DNA of 12,028 nt from Thiobacillus sp. (GTDB lineage: Bacteria; Pseudomonadota; Gammaproteobacteria; Burkholderiales; Thiobacillaceae), in contig JANJUT010000153.1 in NCBI GenBank assembly GCA_024710445.1, positions 1-12,028 on the forward strand, given 5' to 3'. This document shows positions 1 to 6,683 of this stretch, piece after piece. Below the pieces are notes generated by a model. That model was not told the origin of the DNA. It saw nothing but the letters and a program-made list of their open reading frames with translations, and did no database searches. The position numbers and the translations under genes are program-made. The first letter of the stretch is position 1, and every line of letters starts with the position of its first letter.

Positions 1-1017
1 CAGGACAACGCCAGCGCCCTGGTGGTGCGCGTGGTGGAAGCGGGCGACGCCACGGAGCCGATGATCGACGTGCATGATCTGCCATTGCCGGGCAGACTGC
101 AGCCCGGCGCACGGCTCGATGATTTCATCATCGAAGAAGAAATTCACAGTGCGCGCGACACTCTGATATTTCGCGCGCGTCATGCGCAGAGCGGCCAGCG
201 CTGGGCACTCAAGACCCTGCAACCCGTGTTGCAGGGCGACGCCGATGCAGCGTGCCGGCTGCTCGCCGAGGAGTGGTTTCTGAAGCGGGTGCACTCGCAT
301 TATTTCCCCGATGTGTTGCCCCTGCCTGGACGAAATTTTCTGTATTTTGCGGTGCGCTATTTTGAGGGTGCAACGCTGCAGGACAAGCTCGATCGCGGCC
401 AGCATTTCTCTCCGGCCGAAGTCGTCACGCTCGGCATCCGCATGCTCAGGGGGCTTGCCGCGCTGCACCGGCTCGACATCGTCCACCGTGATTTCAAGCC
501 CGCCAACCTGCATCTCGACACAGAAGGCAAGCTGCGTATCCTCGACCTGGGCGTGGCGCGCTGCCCAACACTTGATGCGCGCGAAGATTACGCCCAGCCG
601 GGCACCCCCAGCTTCATGGCCCCCGAACTGTTCAATGGCGCCGAGGCCGGCGTGCAGACCGACCTCTATGCCGTTGGCGCCACTCTCTATCACCTGCTCA
701 CACGCAAATATCCCTACGGCGAAATCGAGCCATTCCAGCATCCCAGGTTCGGCGAGCCCATTCCGCCCGCGCGCACCCGCCCCGACCTGCCGCCCTGGCT
801 CGAAACCGTGTTGCTCAAAGCCGTGGCCCGTGAACCCGCGGACCGGTTTGAAACCGCCGAAGAAATGCTGCTGGCCCTGCAGCGCGGCGAAGCCAGCCCG
901 CTGCTGCGCCGCCGCGCCCCGCTCATCGAACGCTCGCAAGCCGGCGCCTGGCCACTGGTCGCAGTGGCGTCTATTGCGCTGAATTTGCTGCTGGTGTTTT
1001 TGCTGCTGGCGAGTTGA
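1..1017 (+). CDS. PP2C phosphatase / Ser-Thr protein kinase fusion, C-terminal part (left-truncated)
   Basis: The reading frame is open from base 1, so the true start lies to the left; 338 residues are visible. The first residues (QDNASALVVRV) match the last conserved motif of a PP2C phosphatase domain, where D-N-x-S/T is followed by a beta strand. A Ser/Thr kinase domain follows: VAIK-type Lys at 71 (WALK), catalytic loop HRDFKPAN at 162-169, DLG in place of DFG at 182-184, APE at 207-209. No GxGxxG loop is visible; a degenerate S-A-R-type stretch replaces it, as I recall for this fusion family. A hydrophobic segment at about 317-338 should anchor the C-terminus in the inner membrane, leaving both catalytic domains in the cytoplasm. 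Relatives occur beside nitrate/nitrite assimilation genes in Pseudomonas and betaproteobacteria. A role in that pathway is inferred, since the substrate is unknown. Confidence 0.88.
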   Translation, partial: QDNASALVVRVVEAGDATEPMIDVHDLPLPGRLQPGARLDDFIIEEEIHSARDTLIFRARHAQSGQRWALKTLQPVLQGDADAACRLLAEEWFLKRVHSHYFPDVLPLPGRNFLYFAVRYFEGATLQDKLDRGQHFSPAEVVTLGIRMLRGLAALHRLDIVHRDFKPANLHLDTEGKLRILDLGVARCPTLDAREDYAQPGTPSFMAPELFNGAEAGVQTDLYAVGATLYHLLTRKYPYGEIEPFQHPRFGEPIPPARTRPDLPPWLETVLLKAVAREPADRFETAEEMLLALQRGEASPLLRRRAPLIERSQAGAWPLVAVASIALNLLLVFLLLAS

Positions 1018-1037
1018 GGGGCTATAAGTGCTGCTTG

Positions 1038-1071
1038 CGACCCGGAGCAGCCGTTCGGTGAAACGGGGTCG
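1038..1071 (+). repeat. Inverted repeat downstream of the kinase gene
   Basis: The inner arms CCGTT (1051-1055) and AACGG (1062-1066) enclose a 6-nt loop. Outer arms CGACC (1038-1042) and GGTCG (1067-1071) could extend the stem, with eight unpaired bases on the left side. It lies 20 bp after the kinase stop codon and could end that transcript, but no T-run follows, so terminator function is unproven. It also sits near the left edge of the acquired restriction island. The rest of 1018-1209 holds nothing recognisable apart from the methyltransferase ribosome binding site. Confidence 0.35.
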
Positions 1072-1209
1072 ACGGTCTCAAAGTCGGCCAGCCGGAAAAC
1101 CGAAACTGACCCTTTTGGATTCCTTGTTAGACGGCACCTCAACGCGGCATGGTCAGTCGCTGTCGGAACACGTAAAATTGCGAGTCAAACATCGTATCGG
1201 GAGGGAGCA

Positions 1210-2169
1210 ATGGCACTCGCATCAATAGAAATATGTGCTGGCGCAGGGGGGCAGGCTCTAGGCCTAGAGCAAGCAGGCTTTGAGCACGTTAGCCTTGTGG
1301 AGCTTGAGGCGGCAGCCTGCCAAACACTTCGGTTCAACCGGAACCATTGGCACGTCACAGAAGGCGATCTCCATCATTATTCAGCCGAGAAATGGAAAGG
1401 CGTTGAACTCCTTGCAGGCGGAGTGCCTTGCCCGCCTTTTTCGAAGGCAGGCAAGCAACTAGGCAGTGGAGATGAGCGTGACCTGTTCCCTGAGGCAATT
1501 AGGCTGGTATCTGAGTGCAAGCCACAAGCGGTAATGCTTGAAAATGTTCGTGGCTTACTCGACTCCGTTTTCGATGAGTATCGCGCAAAAATTATTTCCG
1601 ACCTGAAGAAACTAGGGTATGTCGCTGAATGGCGGTTATTGAATGCCAGCGATTTTGGCGTACCGCAATTGCGCCCGCGCGTCGTTTTTGTGGCATTAAA
1701 GAAAAGTGCGGCCCAATATTTCAACTGGCCGTTAGCGCTGGTCTCGCCCCCGCCCACAGTAGGCGAGGCGCTTTTTGACCTGATGACCGCAAATGGCTGG
1801 CGAGGTGCAAGGCAGTGGCGAGAGCGCGCGTGTGATATTGCGCCAACTCTTGTGGGCGGAAGCAAGAAACATGGTGGCCCCGACCTTGGGCCAACCAGGG
1901 CGAAGAAAGCATGGGCTTCTATTGGTGTGGATGGGATGGGCATCGCTGATTCGGCGCCCGAAAAAGACTTCGTTGGTATGCCCAGGCTGACGGTTCGCAT
2001 GACTGCTCGCATTCAGGGCTTTCCGGACCATTGGCAATTCAGCGGAAAGAAAACCGCTGCCTATCGCCAAGTAGGCAATGCATTCCCTCCGCCAGTTGCT
2101 CATGCGGTAGGCATGCAGATTCAAGCGGCCCTCAATGCCGCTGCAAAACCAAAACTTAAGCGGGCGTAG
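1210..2169 (+). CDS. DNA (cytosine-5) methyltransferase of a type II restriction-modification system
   Basis: Transfers a methyl group from S-adenosylmethionine to C5 of cytosine in a specific DNA site, protecting host DNA from the neighbouring nuclease. The 319 residues carry the family motifs in order: motif I CAGAGG (9-14), motif IV with catalytic Cys74 in GVPCPPFS, motif VI ENV (111-113), motif VIII QLRPR (153-157), and motifs IX/X ending in QVGNAFPPPVA (287-297). The target-recognition region between VIII and IX (about 165-258) contains a GGSKKHGGPDLGP stretch. I cannot assign the recognition site from it. A strong GGGAGG ribosome binding site at 1199-1204 supports the ATG at 1210. The nuclease gene starts 2 bp after the stop, so they are probably co-transcribed. 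Base composition is less GC-rich than the flanking host genes, consistent with transfer. The family call is very secure. Confidence 0.96.
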   Translation: MALASIEICAGAGGQALGLEQAGFEHVSLVELEAAACQTLRFNRNHWHVTEGDLHHYSAEKWKGVELLAGGVPCPPFSKAGKQLGSGDERDLFPEAIRLVSECKPQAVMLENVRGLLDSVFDEYRAKIISDLKKLGYVAEWRLLNASDFGVPQLRPRVVFVALKKSAAQYFNWPLALVSPPPTVGEALFDLMTANGWRGARQWRERACDIAPTLVGGSKKHGGPDLGPTRAKKAWASIGVDGMGIADSAPEKDFVGMPRLTVRMTARIQGFPDHWQFSGKKTAAYRQVGNAFPPPVAHAVGMQIQAALNAAAKPKLKRA

Positions 2170-2171
2170 GG

Positions 2172-2795
2172 ATGACAAAAGAGAAAGCACCAAAGGCAAA
2201 ACCTGCGAGAGGAGGTGCGCGCGGAAAGCTTCGCGCGCATTTTTTGAAAAACATAGGCCGCGTCATGGATTCCGAAGAGTTGCGCGCTGTTGCGGATAAT
2301 CAGTCGGAGTGGGCGCGCCGTGTTCGTGAGTTACGCACAGAAGAAGGTTATTTGATCCTTACTCACAACGACCGTAGCGAGTTGAAGCCGGGGCAATACT
2401 TACTTGAAACGGCGAAGCCCCAGCCAGCCTTTGCGCGCGGAATTTCAAAGGAAACCCGCGCTTATGTTCTTGACCGCAACGGATTTACTTGTCAAATGTG
2501 CGGTGCGGCCGCCGGTGAGCCACACCCGTATGATTCAACGCGTAAAACGCGTCTTCATATTGGGCACGTCATTGATAAGAGCAAAGGTGGAAATGACGAG
2601 CCGTCAAATCTTCGGGCCATTTGCTCCATCTGTAACGAAGGTGCGCAAAATGCGACGCTCATTCGCCCTGACCTGAAACAACTTTTGATTCAAATCCGCC
2701 GCGCGACTTCTGCAGACCAGCTTGAAACGCTAAAGTGGCTCATTAGAAAATTCCCGAAGCAGGCAGCCGAGGAAGCCGCTGCCAAGACCAGATAG
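2172..2795 (+). CDS. HNH endonuclease, probable cognate restriction enzyme
   Basis: 207 residues. The C-terminal half holds a zinc-supported HNH nuclease fold: CxxC at 107-110 (CQMC), GHVIDKSKGG at 131-140 with the first active-site His132, Asn146 in SNLRAIC, and a second CxxC-N at 151-155. The third HNH position is therefore an Asn, a common variant. The N-terminal region (about 15-80) is basic and looks like a winged-helix/HTH DNA-binding domain followed by a beta hairpin (EGYLIL..GQYLLE); this is judged by pattern only. Its position, 2 bp after the cytosine methyltransferase and 2 bp before vsr, makes it the likely restriction nuclease of the set. No characterised enzyme was recognised, so site and cut position are unknown. 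An accessory nuclease role is possible but less likely. The ribosome binding site is weak (GTAGGG overlapping the previous stop), suggesting translational coupling. Confidence 0.88.
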   Translation: MTKEKAPKAKPARGGARGKLRAHFLKNIGRVMDSEELRAVADNQSEWARRVRELRTEEGYLILTHNDRSELKPGQYLLETAKPQPAFARGISKETRAYVLDRNGFTCQMCGAAAGEPHPYDSTRKTRLHIGHVIDKSKGGNDEPSNLRAICSICNEGAQNATLIRPDLKQLLIQIRRATSADQLETLKWLIRKFPKQAAEEAAAKTR

Positions 2796-2797
2796 CG

Positions 2798-3223
2798 ATG
2801 GACAAGCTGACCCCTGAGCGCCGCTCTAAAAATATGCGGCAAATACGGGGGAAAGACACAACACCAGAACTAGCTGTACGCCAGCTTTGTCGGCAAATTG
2901 GATTTCCAGGCTATCGAATCCATAGGAGAGACCTCCCAGGAAAACCAGATATCGCATGGATTGGCCGCAAAAAAGCGATCTTCGTCAATGGTTGCTTTTG
3001 GCACGGACATGACTGTACCGAAGGCAGTCGCAAGCCAAAAACAAACCGGTCCTATTGGATTCCGAAGATCGAGCGAAACAAGCAGCGCGATACTGAGAAC
3101 ATCGTTTCTCTACGCGCGGCAGGATGGGATGTCCTCGTTGTCTGGGAATGCGAAATGCGGGAGAAAGCGCAGCTCTCAAGGGAATTGCAACTCTTTCTAG
3201 CGCCCCCCAGTAATTCGAAGTGA
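2798..3223 (+). CDS. vsr: Very short patch repair endonuclease Vsr
   Basis: Nicks DNA 5' of the T in T:G mismatches that arise when 5-methylcytosine deaminates, starting repair back to C:G. The 141-residue protein aligns closely with E. coli Vsr: catalytic Asp51 in LPGKPDI; GCFWHGH at 65-71 with the wedge residues Phe67 and Trp68 and His69; zinc ligands Cys66, His71, Cys73 and Cys118; and WIPKIERNKQRD at 87-98. Position 64 is Asn where E. coli has His, which I take to be variation within the family. Start is ATG 2 bp after the HNH stop, so the three genes form one unit. Its presence with a cytosine-5 methylase fits protection against mutation at methylated sites; the preferred mismatch context should follow the partner methylase site. 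Family call is very secure. Confidence 0.97.
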   Translation: MDKLTPERRSKNMRQIRGKDTTPELAVRQLCRQIGFPGYRIHRRDLPGKPDIAWIGRKKAIFVNGCFWHGHDCTEGSRKPKTNRSYWIPKIERNKQRDTENIVSLRAAGWDVLVVWECEMREKAQLSRELQLFLAPPSNSK

Positions 3224-3256
3224 ATTCTTTGGTTTGATTGTCTGCTTATAAGCTGT

Positions 3257-3304
3257 GAATTCAACCGGTCGTGGTCACTCGCGCCGGTTAGCTTAACGTT
3301 GAAT
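3257..3304. repeat. IS30 end-like sequence and palindrome between vsr and the IS
   Basis: Bases 3257-3271 match the inner part of the nearby IS30 terminal repeat (3330-3344) at 13 of 15 positions, in the same orientation, including an exact ATTCAACCG. The complement of its core, GTTGAAT, recurs at 3298-3304, so the segment is bounded by ATTCAAC and GTTGAAT. Within it, AACCGG (3263-3268) and CCGGTT (3284-3289) form a second dyad with a 15-nt loop. IS30 is known to insert at, and next to, sequences resembling its own ends, so this may be the feature that attracted the element or a remnant of an earlier copy. A weak terminator for the vsr operon is an alternative, but no T-run follows. Confidence 0.45.
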
Positions 3305-3326
3305 GGTGCTTTGGCCGGTAAGTGGC

Positions 3327-3352
3327 GGCGGATTCAACCGATCGACGCAACA
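3327..3352. repeat. IS30-family terminal inverted repeat, transposase 3' end (IRR)
   Basis: 26 bp starting GGCGGATTCAACCG and ending GCAACA, complementary to 4530-4555 at 22 of 26 positions. The transposase stop codon (TGA on the minus strand, 3334-3336) lies inside this repeat. Confidence 0.9.
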
Positions 3353-4494
3353 AGTTGGTGAAATTGTTGTGCTGGCGTTTCGTAGTTTAATGTTTTCCTT
3401 GGGCGCTCATTCAATTTCCGCGCTACGGCATTGAGCTTGGCTTGCGAGTAGGTCGAAATATCGGTTCCCTTGGGGAAATACTGTCGCAGTAGCCCATTCG
3501 TATTTTCATTGGTCCCACGCTGCCAAGGACTCCGAGGGTCACAGAAATAGACCTGTATGTCCGTCGCCAACGTAAAGCGCTTATGTCCGGCCATCTCGGT
3601 GCCTCGATCCCAGGTCAGCGATTTGTAGAGTTCCTGTGGCAGCTTGCGCGCATTCTTGACCAACGCATTGGCGAACGTCTCGGCATCCTTGCTGGCGACC
3701 TTTACCAGCATCAGGTAGCGTGTTTGACGTTCGACGATAGTTGCAATCTGACTGCTGCGATTTCCGCACAGTAGGTCACCTTCCCAGTGTCCCGGTACGG
3801 CCCGATCTTCCGCCGTGGCAGGACGCTCGCTGATCGATACCGCGTCATGGATTTTGCGGCGATCGTCCGACTTCTGGGTGTGATGGCGCGAACGGCGCAT
3901 TGCTCGCGTGCGCCTCAAATGTTGCAACAACTCTTTCTTCAAGACGCCACGGGCTTGAATAAACAGGCTGCGGTAGATGGTCTCGTGTGACACTTGGAAG
4001 GTCTCGTCGTCCGGGTAGGTACGTTTCAGCCACCCAGCAATCTGCTCCGGCGACCACAGCAATTGGAGCTTACCTGCAACAATGTGCGCCAACGAGCGGT
4101 TTTCGGCCAGACTACAGGTCTTGGGGCGACGTCCTCGATCCCATGCAGCCTGGTCGGCCTGGCTCGCCCGGTAGCATTCCTGGCCACCGTTTCGCATTAT
4201 CTCGCGGCTGATCGTGGATGGTGCACGCCCAAGCCGCGTCGCTACTGAACGTATTGACTGACCCGTAGCCACAGAACGCGATATTTCTTCTCGCTCAGCT
4301 AACGTCAGCGCCAATCTCGAACGGCGTCGTTGCGCCGGTTGTATCCCACCTGTCTCTGCCAGAATGCGTTCTACCGACGAATGATTTCGATCAAACAGTT
4401 CAGCGATACGCTGGAGGGACTCACCTTTCCGCCAGCGCTCCCACATGAGCGCTTTCTGACTTTCAGTGTAATAAATCCGCGGTCTTCGCTTCAT
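3334..4494 (-). CDS. IS30-family transposase
   Basis: DDE-type enzyme that cuts and joins the ends of its own insertion sequence. With the preferred ATG at 4494 it has 386 residues, normal for the family. The frame is open three codons further to a GTG at 4503, but an AAGGAG ribosome binding site lies 8 nt before the ATG and abuts the GTG, so the ATG is chosen. The N-terminus has two helix-turn-helix regions (about 9-48 and 64-100; the second contains SIRSVATRLGRAPSTISREI), which bind the terminal repeats. Catalytic residues are Asp240 (HWEGDLL), Asp296 (TWDRGTE) and Glu330 (TNENTNG), giving the DD(33)E spacing of IS30. The final motif LNERPRKTLNYETP is also typical. No frameshift or internal stop is seen. 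Confidence 0.95.
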   Translation of the reverse strand: MKRRPRIYYTESQKALMWERWRKGESLQRIAELFDRNHSSVERILAETGGIQPAQRRRSRLALTLAEREEISRSVATGQSIRSVATRLGRAPSTISREIMRNGGQECYRASQADQAAWDRGRRPKTCSLAENRSLAHIVAGKLQLLWSPEQIAGWLKRTYPDDETFQVSHETIYRSLFIQARGVLKKELLQHLRRTRAMRRSRHHTQKSDDRRKIHDAVSISERPATAEDRAVPGHWEGDLLCGNRSSQIATIVERQTRYLMLVKVASKDAETFANALVKNARKLPQELYKSLTWDRGTEMAGHKRFTLATDIQVYFCDPRSPWQRGTNENTNGLLRQYFPKGTDISTYSQAKLNAVARKLNERPRKTLNYETPAQQFHQLVASIG

Positions 4495-4529
4495 CTGCAA
4501 CACTCCTTCTGCTTACGCAGTTTCTAGTG

Positions 4530-4555
4530 TGTTGCATCCACCAGTTGAATCCGCC
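4530..4555. repeat. IS30-family terminal inverted repeat, transposase 5' end (IRL)
   Basis: 26 bp that on the minus strand read GGCGGATTCAACTGG...GCAACA, matching the other end with four mismatches. The end lies about 35 bp upstream of the preferred transposase start, so the transposase promoter must overlap it. Confidence 0.9.
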
Positions 4556-4558
4556 GGC

Positions 4559-4873
4559 GAACACCAGCCATATGGTGTGATCAACCTGATAGGCCGCTCA
4601 GGCCGATGACTTGCCAACCATGCCAGCGCAGCCGCCGGCAGCTTGCTAAGGTACACCGGCCGTCTGGGAATGCATGGTTTCGGCTCACTCAGTGGCCGTA
4701 GTTGGCCGAACCCAGCCAACCCATAAATTAAATGGGATCAGCTGAACTTTTCATGTTCATAACGCACTCAGTGATTCCTGGAAATTCCTTTCCACCCGGA
4801 AGAGCGGGATGAATCTAGCCGGTTCACTCGCCACCCCCCATAATTCATTCTCCAGTCCGGAACCCACTTTTTC
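4559..4873. other. Intergenic region between the IS and the patatin gene
   Basis: About 315 bp without a convincing gene on either strand. It contains a small palindrome, CCCAT (4720-4724) and ATGGG (4732-4736), around an AT-rich centre. A possible -35/-10 pair is TTGGCC (4702-4707) and TAAATT (4724-4729) with a 16-bp spacer, which could drive the patatin gene from about 4736; this is weak. No ribosome binding site of note is seen apart from a GGA about 15 bp before the patatin ATG. Confidence 0.4.
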
Positions 4874-5743
4874 ATGCGCTCCCTGACCATCCTGCTGCTC
4901 GCTGTTCTGCTTTCCGCCTGCGCGACCCCGCCGCCGGCGCCACCGCCCGTGGTGACCCCCAAGCCGCCGCTCAAGGTGGCGCTGGTGCTGGGCGGCGGGG
5001 CGGCACGGGGCTTTGCCCATATTGGCGTGATCAAGTCGCTGGAGGCGCAGGGTATCGTGCCGGACATCGTGGTGGGCACCAGCGCGGGTTCGGTGGTGGG
5101 CGCGCTTTATGCGGGCGGGATGAGTGGCTTCGAAATGCAGAAGCTGGCGCTGCAGATGGAAGAGGGCATGGTGCTGGACTGGACGCTGCCCAATCGCGGC
5201 GTGTTGAAGGGCGAAGCGCTGCAGGCCTTCATCAACCAGAAGCTCAGGAACCAGTCCATCCAGAAACTGCCCAAACCGCTGGGCGTGGTGGCCACCGATC
5301 TGCAAAGCGGCGAGATGGTGCTGTTTCGCCAGGGCAATACCGGCATGGCGGTTCGCGCGTCCAGCACCCTGCCGGGGATATTCCAGCCGGTTGAAATCAA
5401 CGGCCGGGATTATGTGGACGGCGGCCTCACCTCGCCGGTGCCGGCCCAGGCCGCGCGCACCATGGGTGCGGATTTCGTGATCGCGGTGGATATTTCCAAC
5501 GTGGGACGCCGCGAAAAACTTGCCGGGACGATGGACGTGATGCTGCAGACTTTTGCCATCATGGGCCATGCCATCAGCCAGCACGAGCTGGAGGGCGCGG
5601 ACGTGGTGATCCGTCCGAGAACGGCTGCAATCAGCAGCACCGATTTCGAGGATCGGCATCTGGCCATCCTGGAAGGCGAGAAGGCGGCTGCGGCCAGCAT
5701 GCCGGAGCTGAAAGCCAGGCTTGCGAAGATGCGGGCGCGTTAA
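4874..5743 (+). CDS. Patatin-like phospholipase, lipoprotein (RssA/YchK-like)
   Basis: Predicted lipid acyl hydrolase using a Ser-Asp dyad. The 289-residue protein starts with a lipoprotein signal peptide: MRS, a hydrophobic run, then lipobox LSAC with Cys16, followed by a Pro-rich linker (19-32). It is thus likely anchored to a membrane from the periplasmic side. The patatin domain begins at about 34 with the oxyanion loop GGGAARGFAHIG (40-51), the nucleophile elbow GTSAGS with Ser70, and DGG with catalytic Asp182 at 182-184. Size and order match bacterial patatin-like proteins of the RssA group, though E. coli RssA itself lacks the lipobox. The true substrate is unknown. It ends 51 bp before the oppositely oriented hydrolase gene, with a hairpin between them. 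Composition is GC-rich like the host genes, so it lies outside the acquired block. Confidence 0.92.
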   Translation: MRSLTILLLAVLLSACATPPPAPPPVVTPKPPLKVALVLGGGAARGFAHIGVIKSLEAQGIVPDIVVGTSAGSVVGALYAGGMSGFEMQKLALQMEEGMVLDWTLPNRGVLKGEALQAFINQKLRNQSIQKLPKPLGVVATDLQSGEMVLFRQGNTGMAVRASSTLPGIFQPVEINGRDYVDGGLTSPVPAQAARTMGADFVIAVDISNVGRREKLAGTMDVMLQTFAIMGHAISQHELEGADVVIRPRTAAISSTDFEDRHLAILEGEKAAAASMPELKARLAKMRAR

Positions 5744-5764
5744 CCGCAAAGGTTTGATGCTTGC

Positions 5765-5786
5765 GCGGCTTTTGGCAAAAGGCCGC
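5765..5786. terminator. Hairpin between convergent genes, probable bidirectional terminator
   Basis: GCGGCTTTT (5765-5773), a GGC loop, then AAAAG plus one bulged G and CCGC (5777-5786) form a 9-bp stem. It sits between the stop codons of the patatin gene (+) and the hydrolase gene (-). The A/T run lies inside the stem and no clear T-run follows on either strand, so termination efficiency is uncertain. Confidence 0.5.
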
Positions 5787-5794
5787 AGGCGAAA

Positions 5795-6409
5795 TCACTG
5801 ATTGATCCTTTCCAGGATCAACTGCGCGATCAGCCTGTTCGAAGGCAGGTAGGTATGCCAGGCCGGGATGCGGATTGTTTCGCTGACCCATTCCGCACTC
5901 GCCTCGGCAACCGAGACCAGGCCATCGTTTGTCTCGTCCTTGAACGGGCTCAGCCTGCCCGTCCAGCCCGATATGCCCACCAGGCTGATGGTGGGAACCC
6001 CCCCCGGACCGATCGCCGCCATTTGGCTGGGTGACGCCAGCAACTGCCCGCAGTCTCCCGCCAGGGCCCGATAGAGCCAGTTGCGACGCAGCTTCTGCGC
6101 CAGGCACGAGGGCTGTATCGGCGAACCGAGCAAAAACACCTGACGCGGCAAGCGGGTGCCCGGTGGCAGCGAGGCCACGGCGGCTCTCAGCAGCACCCCA
6201 CCCAGCGAATGACCGATCAGCACGTAGTCGCCATGGGCGGCCAGCGCTTCGATCCTGGCGACCAGCCGTTTGCGGATGGAAGCAAAGCGTTGAAACGTGG
6301 CGGCGTAGCCCAGCGCATGGGTGTGTATGCCCTGTGCGCGGAGCCGTGCCAGCAGGCGCCACCCCGATATCGGCGAGCGGCCCATGCCGTGAACGAAAAG
6401 TGCCTGCAC
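5795..6409 (-). CDS. Alpha/beta hydrolase (lipase/esterase-like)
   Basis: 204-residue soluble hydrolase with a compact alpha/beta fold. The N-terminus has strand-loop LFVHGMGRSP (4-13), the HG oxyanion-hole motif. The nucleophile elbow is GHSLGG (66-71) with Ser68. Asp162 in NDGLVSV and His185 in AWHTYLPS complete a plausible catalytic triad at the usual order and spacing. No signal peptide or membrane segment is seen, so it is probably cytoplasmic. It resembles small PGAP1/LipA-type or triacylglycerol lipase-like proteins; the substrate cannot be told from sequence. The start is GTG at 6409, supported by an AGGAGA ribosome binding site 5 nt upstream. It is transcribed divergently from the globin gene across a 274-bp gap and converges on the patatin gene. 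Pairing with a patatin may reflect lipid turnover, but that is speculation. Confidence 0.85.
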   Translation of the reverse strand: MQALFVHGMGRSPISGWRLLARLRAQGIHTHALGYAATFQRFASIRKRLVARIEALAAHGDYVLIGHSLGGVLLRAAVASLPPGTRLPRQVFLLGSPIQPSCLAQKLRRNWLYRALAGDCGQLLASPSQMAAIGPGGVPTISLVGISGWTGRLSPFKDETNDGLVSVAEASAEWVSETIRIPAWHTYLPSNRLIAQLILERINQ

Positions 6410-6471
6410 CTGCTCTCCTGATCAAACGAAAAAACACATCAAAAAATTAACGCGCTGCATCGCACCGCACA

Positions 6472-6488
6472 TGCACGTCATCGGTGCA
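6472..6488 (+). promoter_or_regulatory. NtrC-like enhancer site upstream of the globin gene
   Basis: TGCACGTCATCGGTGCA fits the NtrC consensus TGCACC-N5-GGTGCA with one mismatch, and the dyad extends one base pair on each side. It is centred about 95 bp upstream of the -24 element of the globin sigma-54 promoter, a normal enhancer distance. A weaker second half-site (GCAC at 6490-6493 with GT at 6501) follows directly. The match to a known consensus is seen in sequence; binding is inferred. Confidence 0.6.
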
Positions 6489-6572
6489 TGCACGCCCTGT
6501 GTAAAAACAGGACTGCCTGAACCTGTGCCGTGTTTTCTGCTGTTAGCGGCGATTGGGCTTGGTCTGGGTTGT

Positions 6573-6589
6573 TGGCATAGCCCCTGCTT
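6573..6589 (+). promoter_or_regulatory. Sigma-54 (-24/-12) promoter of the globin gene
   Basis: TGGCATAGCCCCTGCTT matches the sigma-54 consensus TGGCAC-N5-TTGCW at the key positions: GG at 6574-6575 and GC at 6586-6587, with the required 12-bp offset. Transcription should start near 6598, giving a leader of about 85 nt. That leader contains a hairpin with GGTTG and CAACC arms in the 6620-6645 area. Together with the upstream NtrC-like site it suggests induction under nitrogen limitation. The same core occurs before the nitrate transport operon. Confidence 0.65.
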
Positions 6590-6683
6590 GATACGAATTG
6601 TTCGACGTTGAAATCTGACGATGGTTGATGCCTTCATCGCAACCCTGAACGCCACCAGTTATTCACTTTAGAAAGGGAACATC

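Larger units (their letters stand above)
3327..4555 (-). mobile_element. Complete IS30-family insertion sequence (1229 bp)
   Basis: A single transposase gene on the minus strand is bracketed by 26-bp imperfect terminal inverted repeats (3327-3352 and 4530-4555; 22 of 26 matches). They share GGCGGATTCAAC at the tip and GCAACA at the inner end, and resemble the ends of IS30 itself. The triplet GGC flanks both sides (3324-3326 and 4556-4558), fitting the 2-3 bp target duplication of this family; a 3-bp match can be chance. The open transposase and intact ends suggest a functional copy. It lies between the restriction island and the patatin gene and interrupts no recognisable gene. Confidence 0.93.

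Noticed and set aside
1028..1228. Short plus-strand frame between the kinase and methyltransferase genes
   Set aside because: Low-complexity Arg/Ser composition, overlaps the methyltransferase ribosome binding site and start, no recognisable domain.
3259..3304. attC-like integron recombination site (RYYYAAC ... GTTRRRY) after vsr
   Set aside because: The outer boxes ATTCAAC and GTTGAAT fit, but no L'/L'' pair with the required spacing is present, and the upstream GTTAGAC near 1127 has no convincing partner. The IS30-end similarity explains the outer boxes better.
4503..4503. GTG at 4503 as the IS30 transposase start
   Set aside because: The AAGGAG ribosome binding site abuts the GTG with no spacing, while the in-frame ATG at 4494 has ideal spacing.
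4757..5749. 330-codon minus-strand frame opposite the patatin gene
   Set aside because: His/Arg-rich composition typical of the antisense frame of a GC-rich gene; the opposite strand encodes a clear patatin domain.
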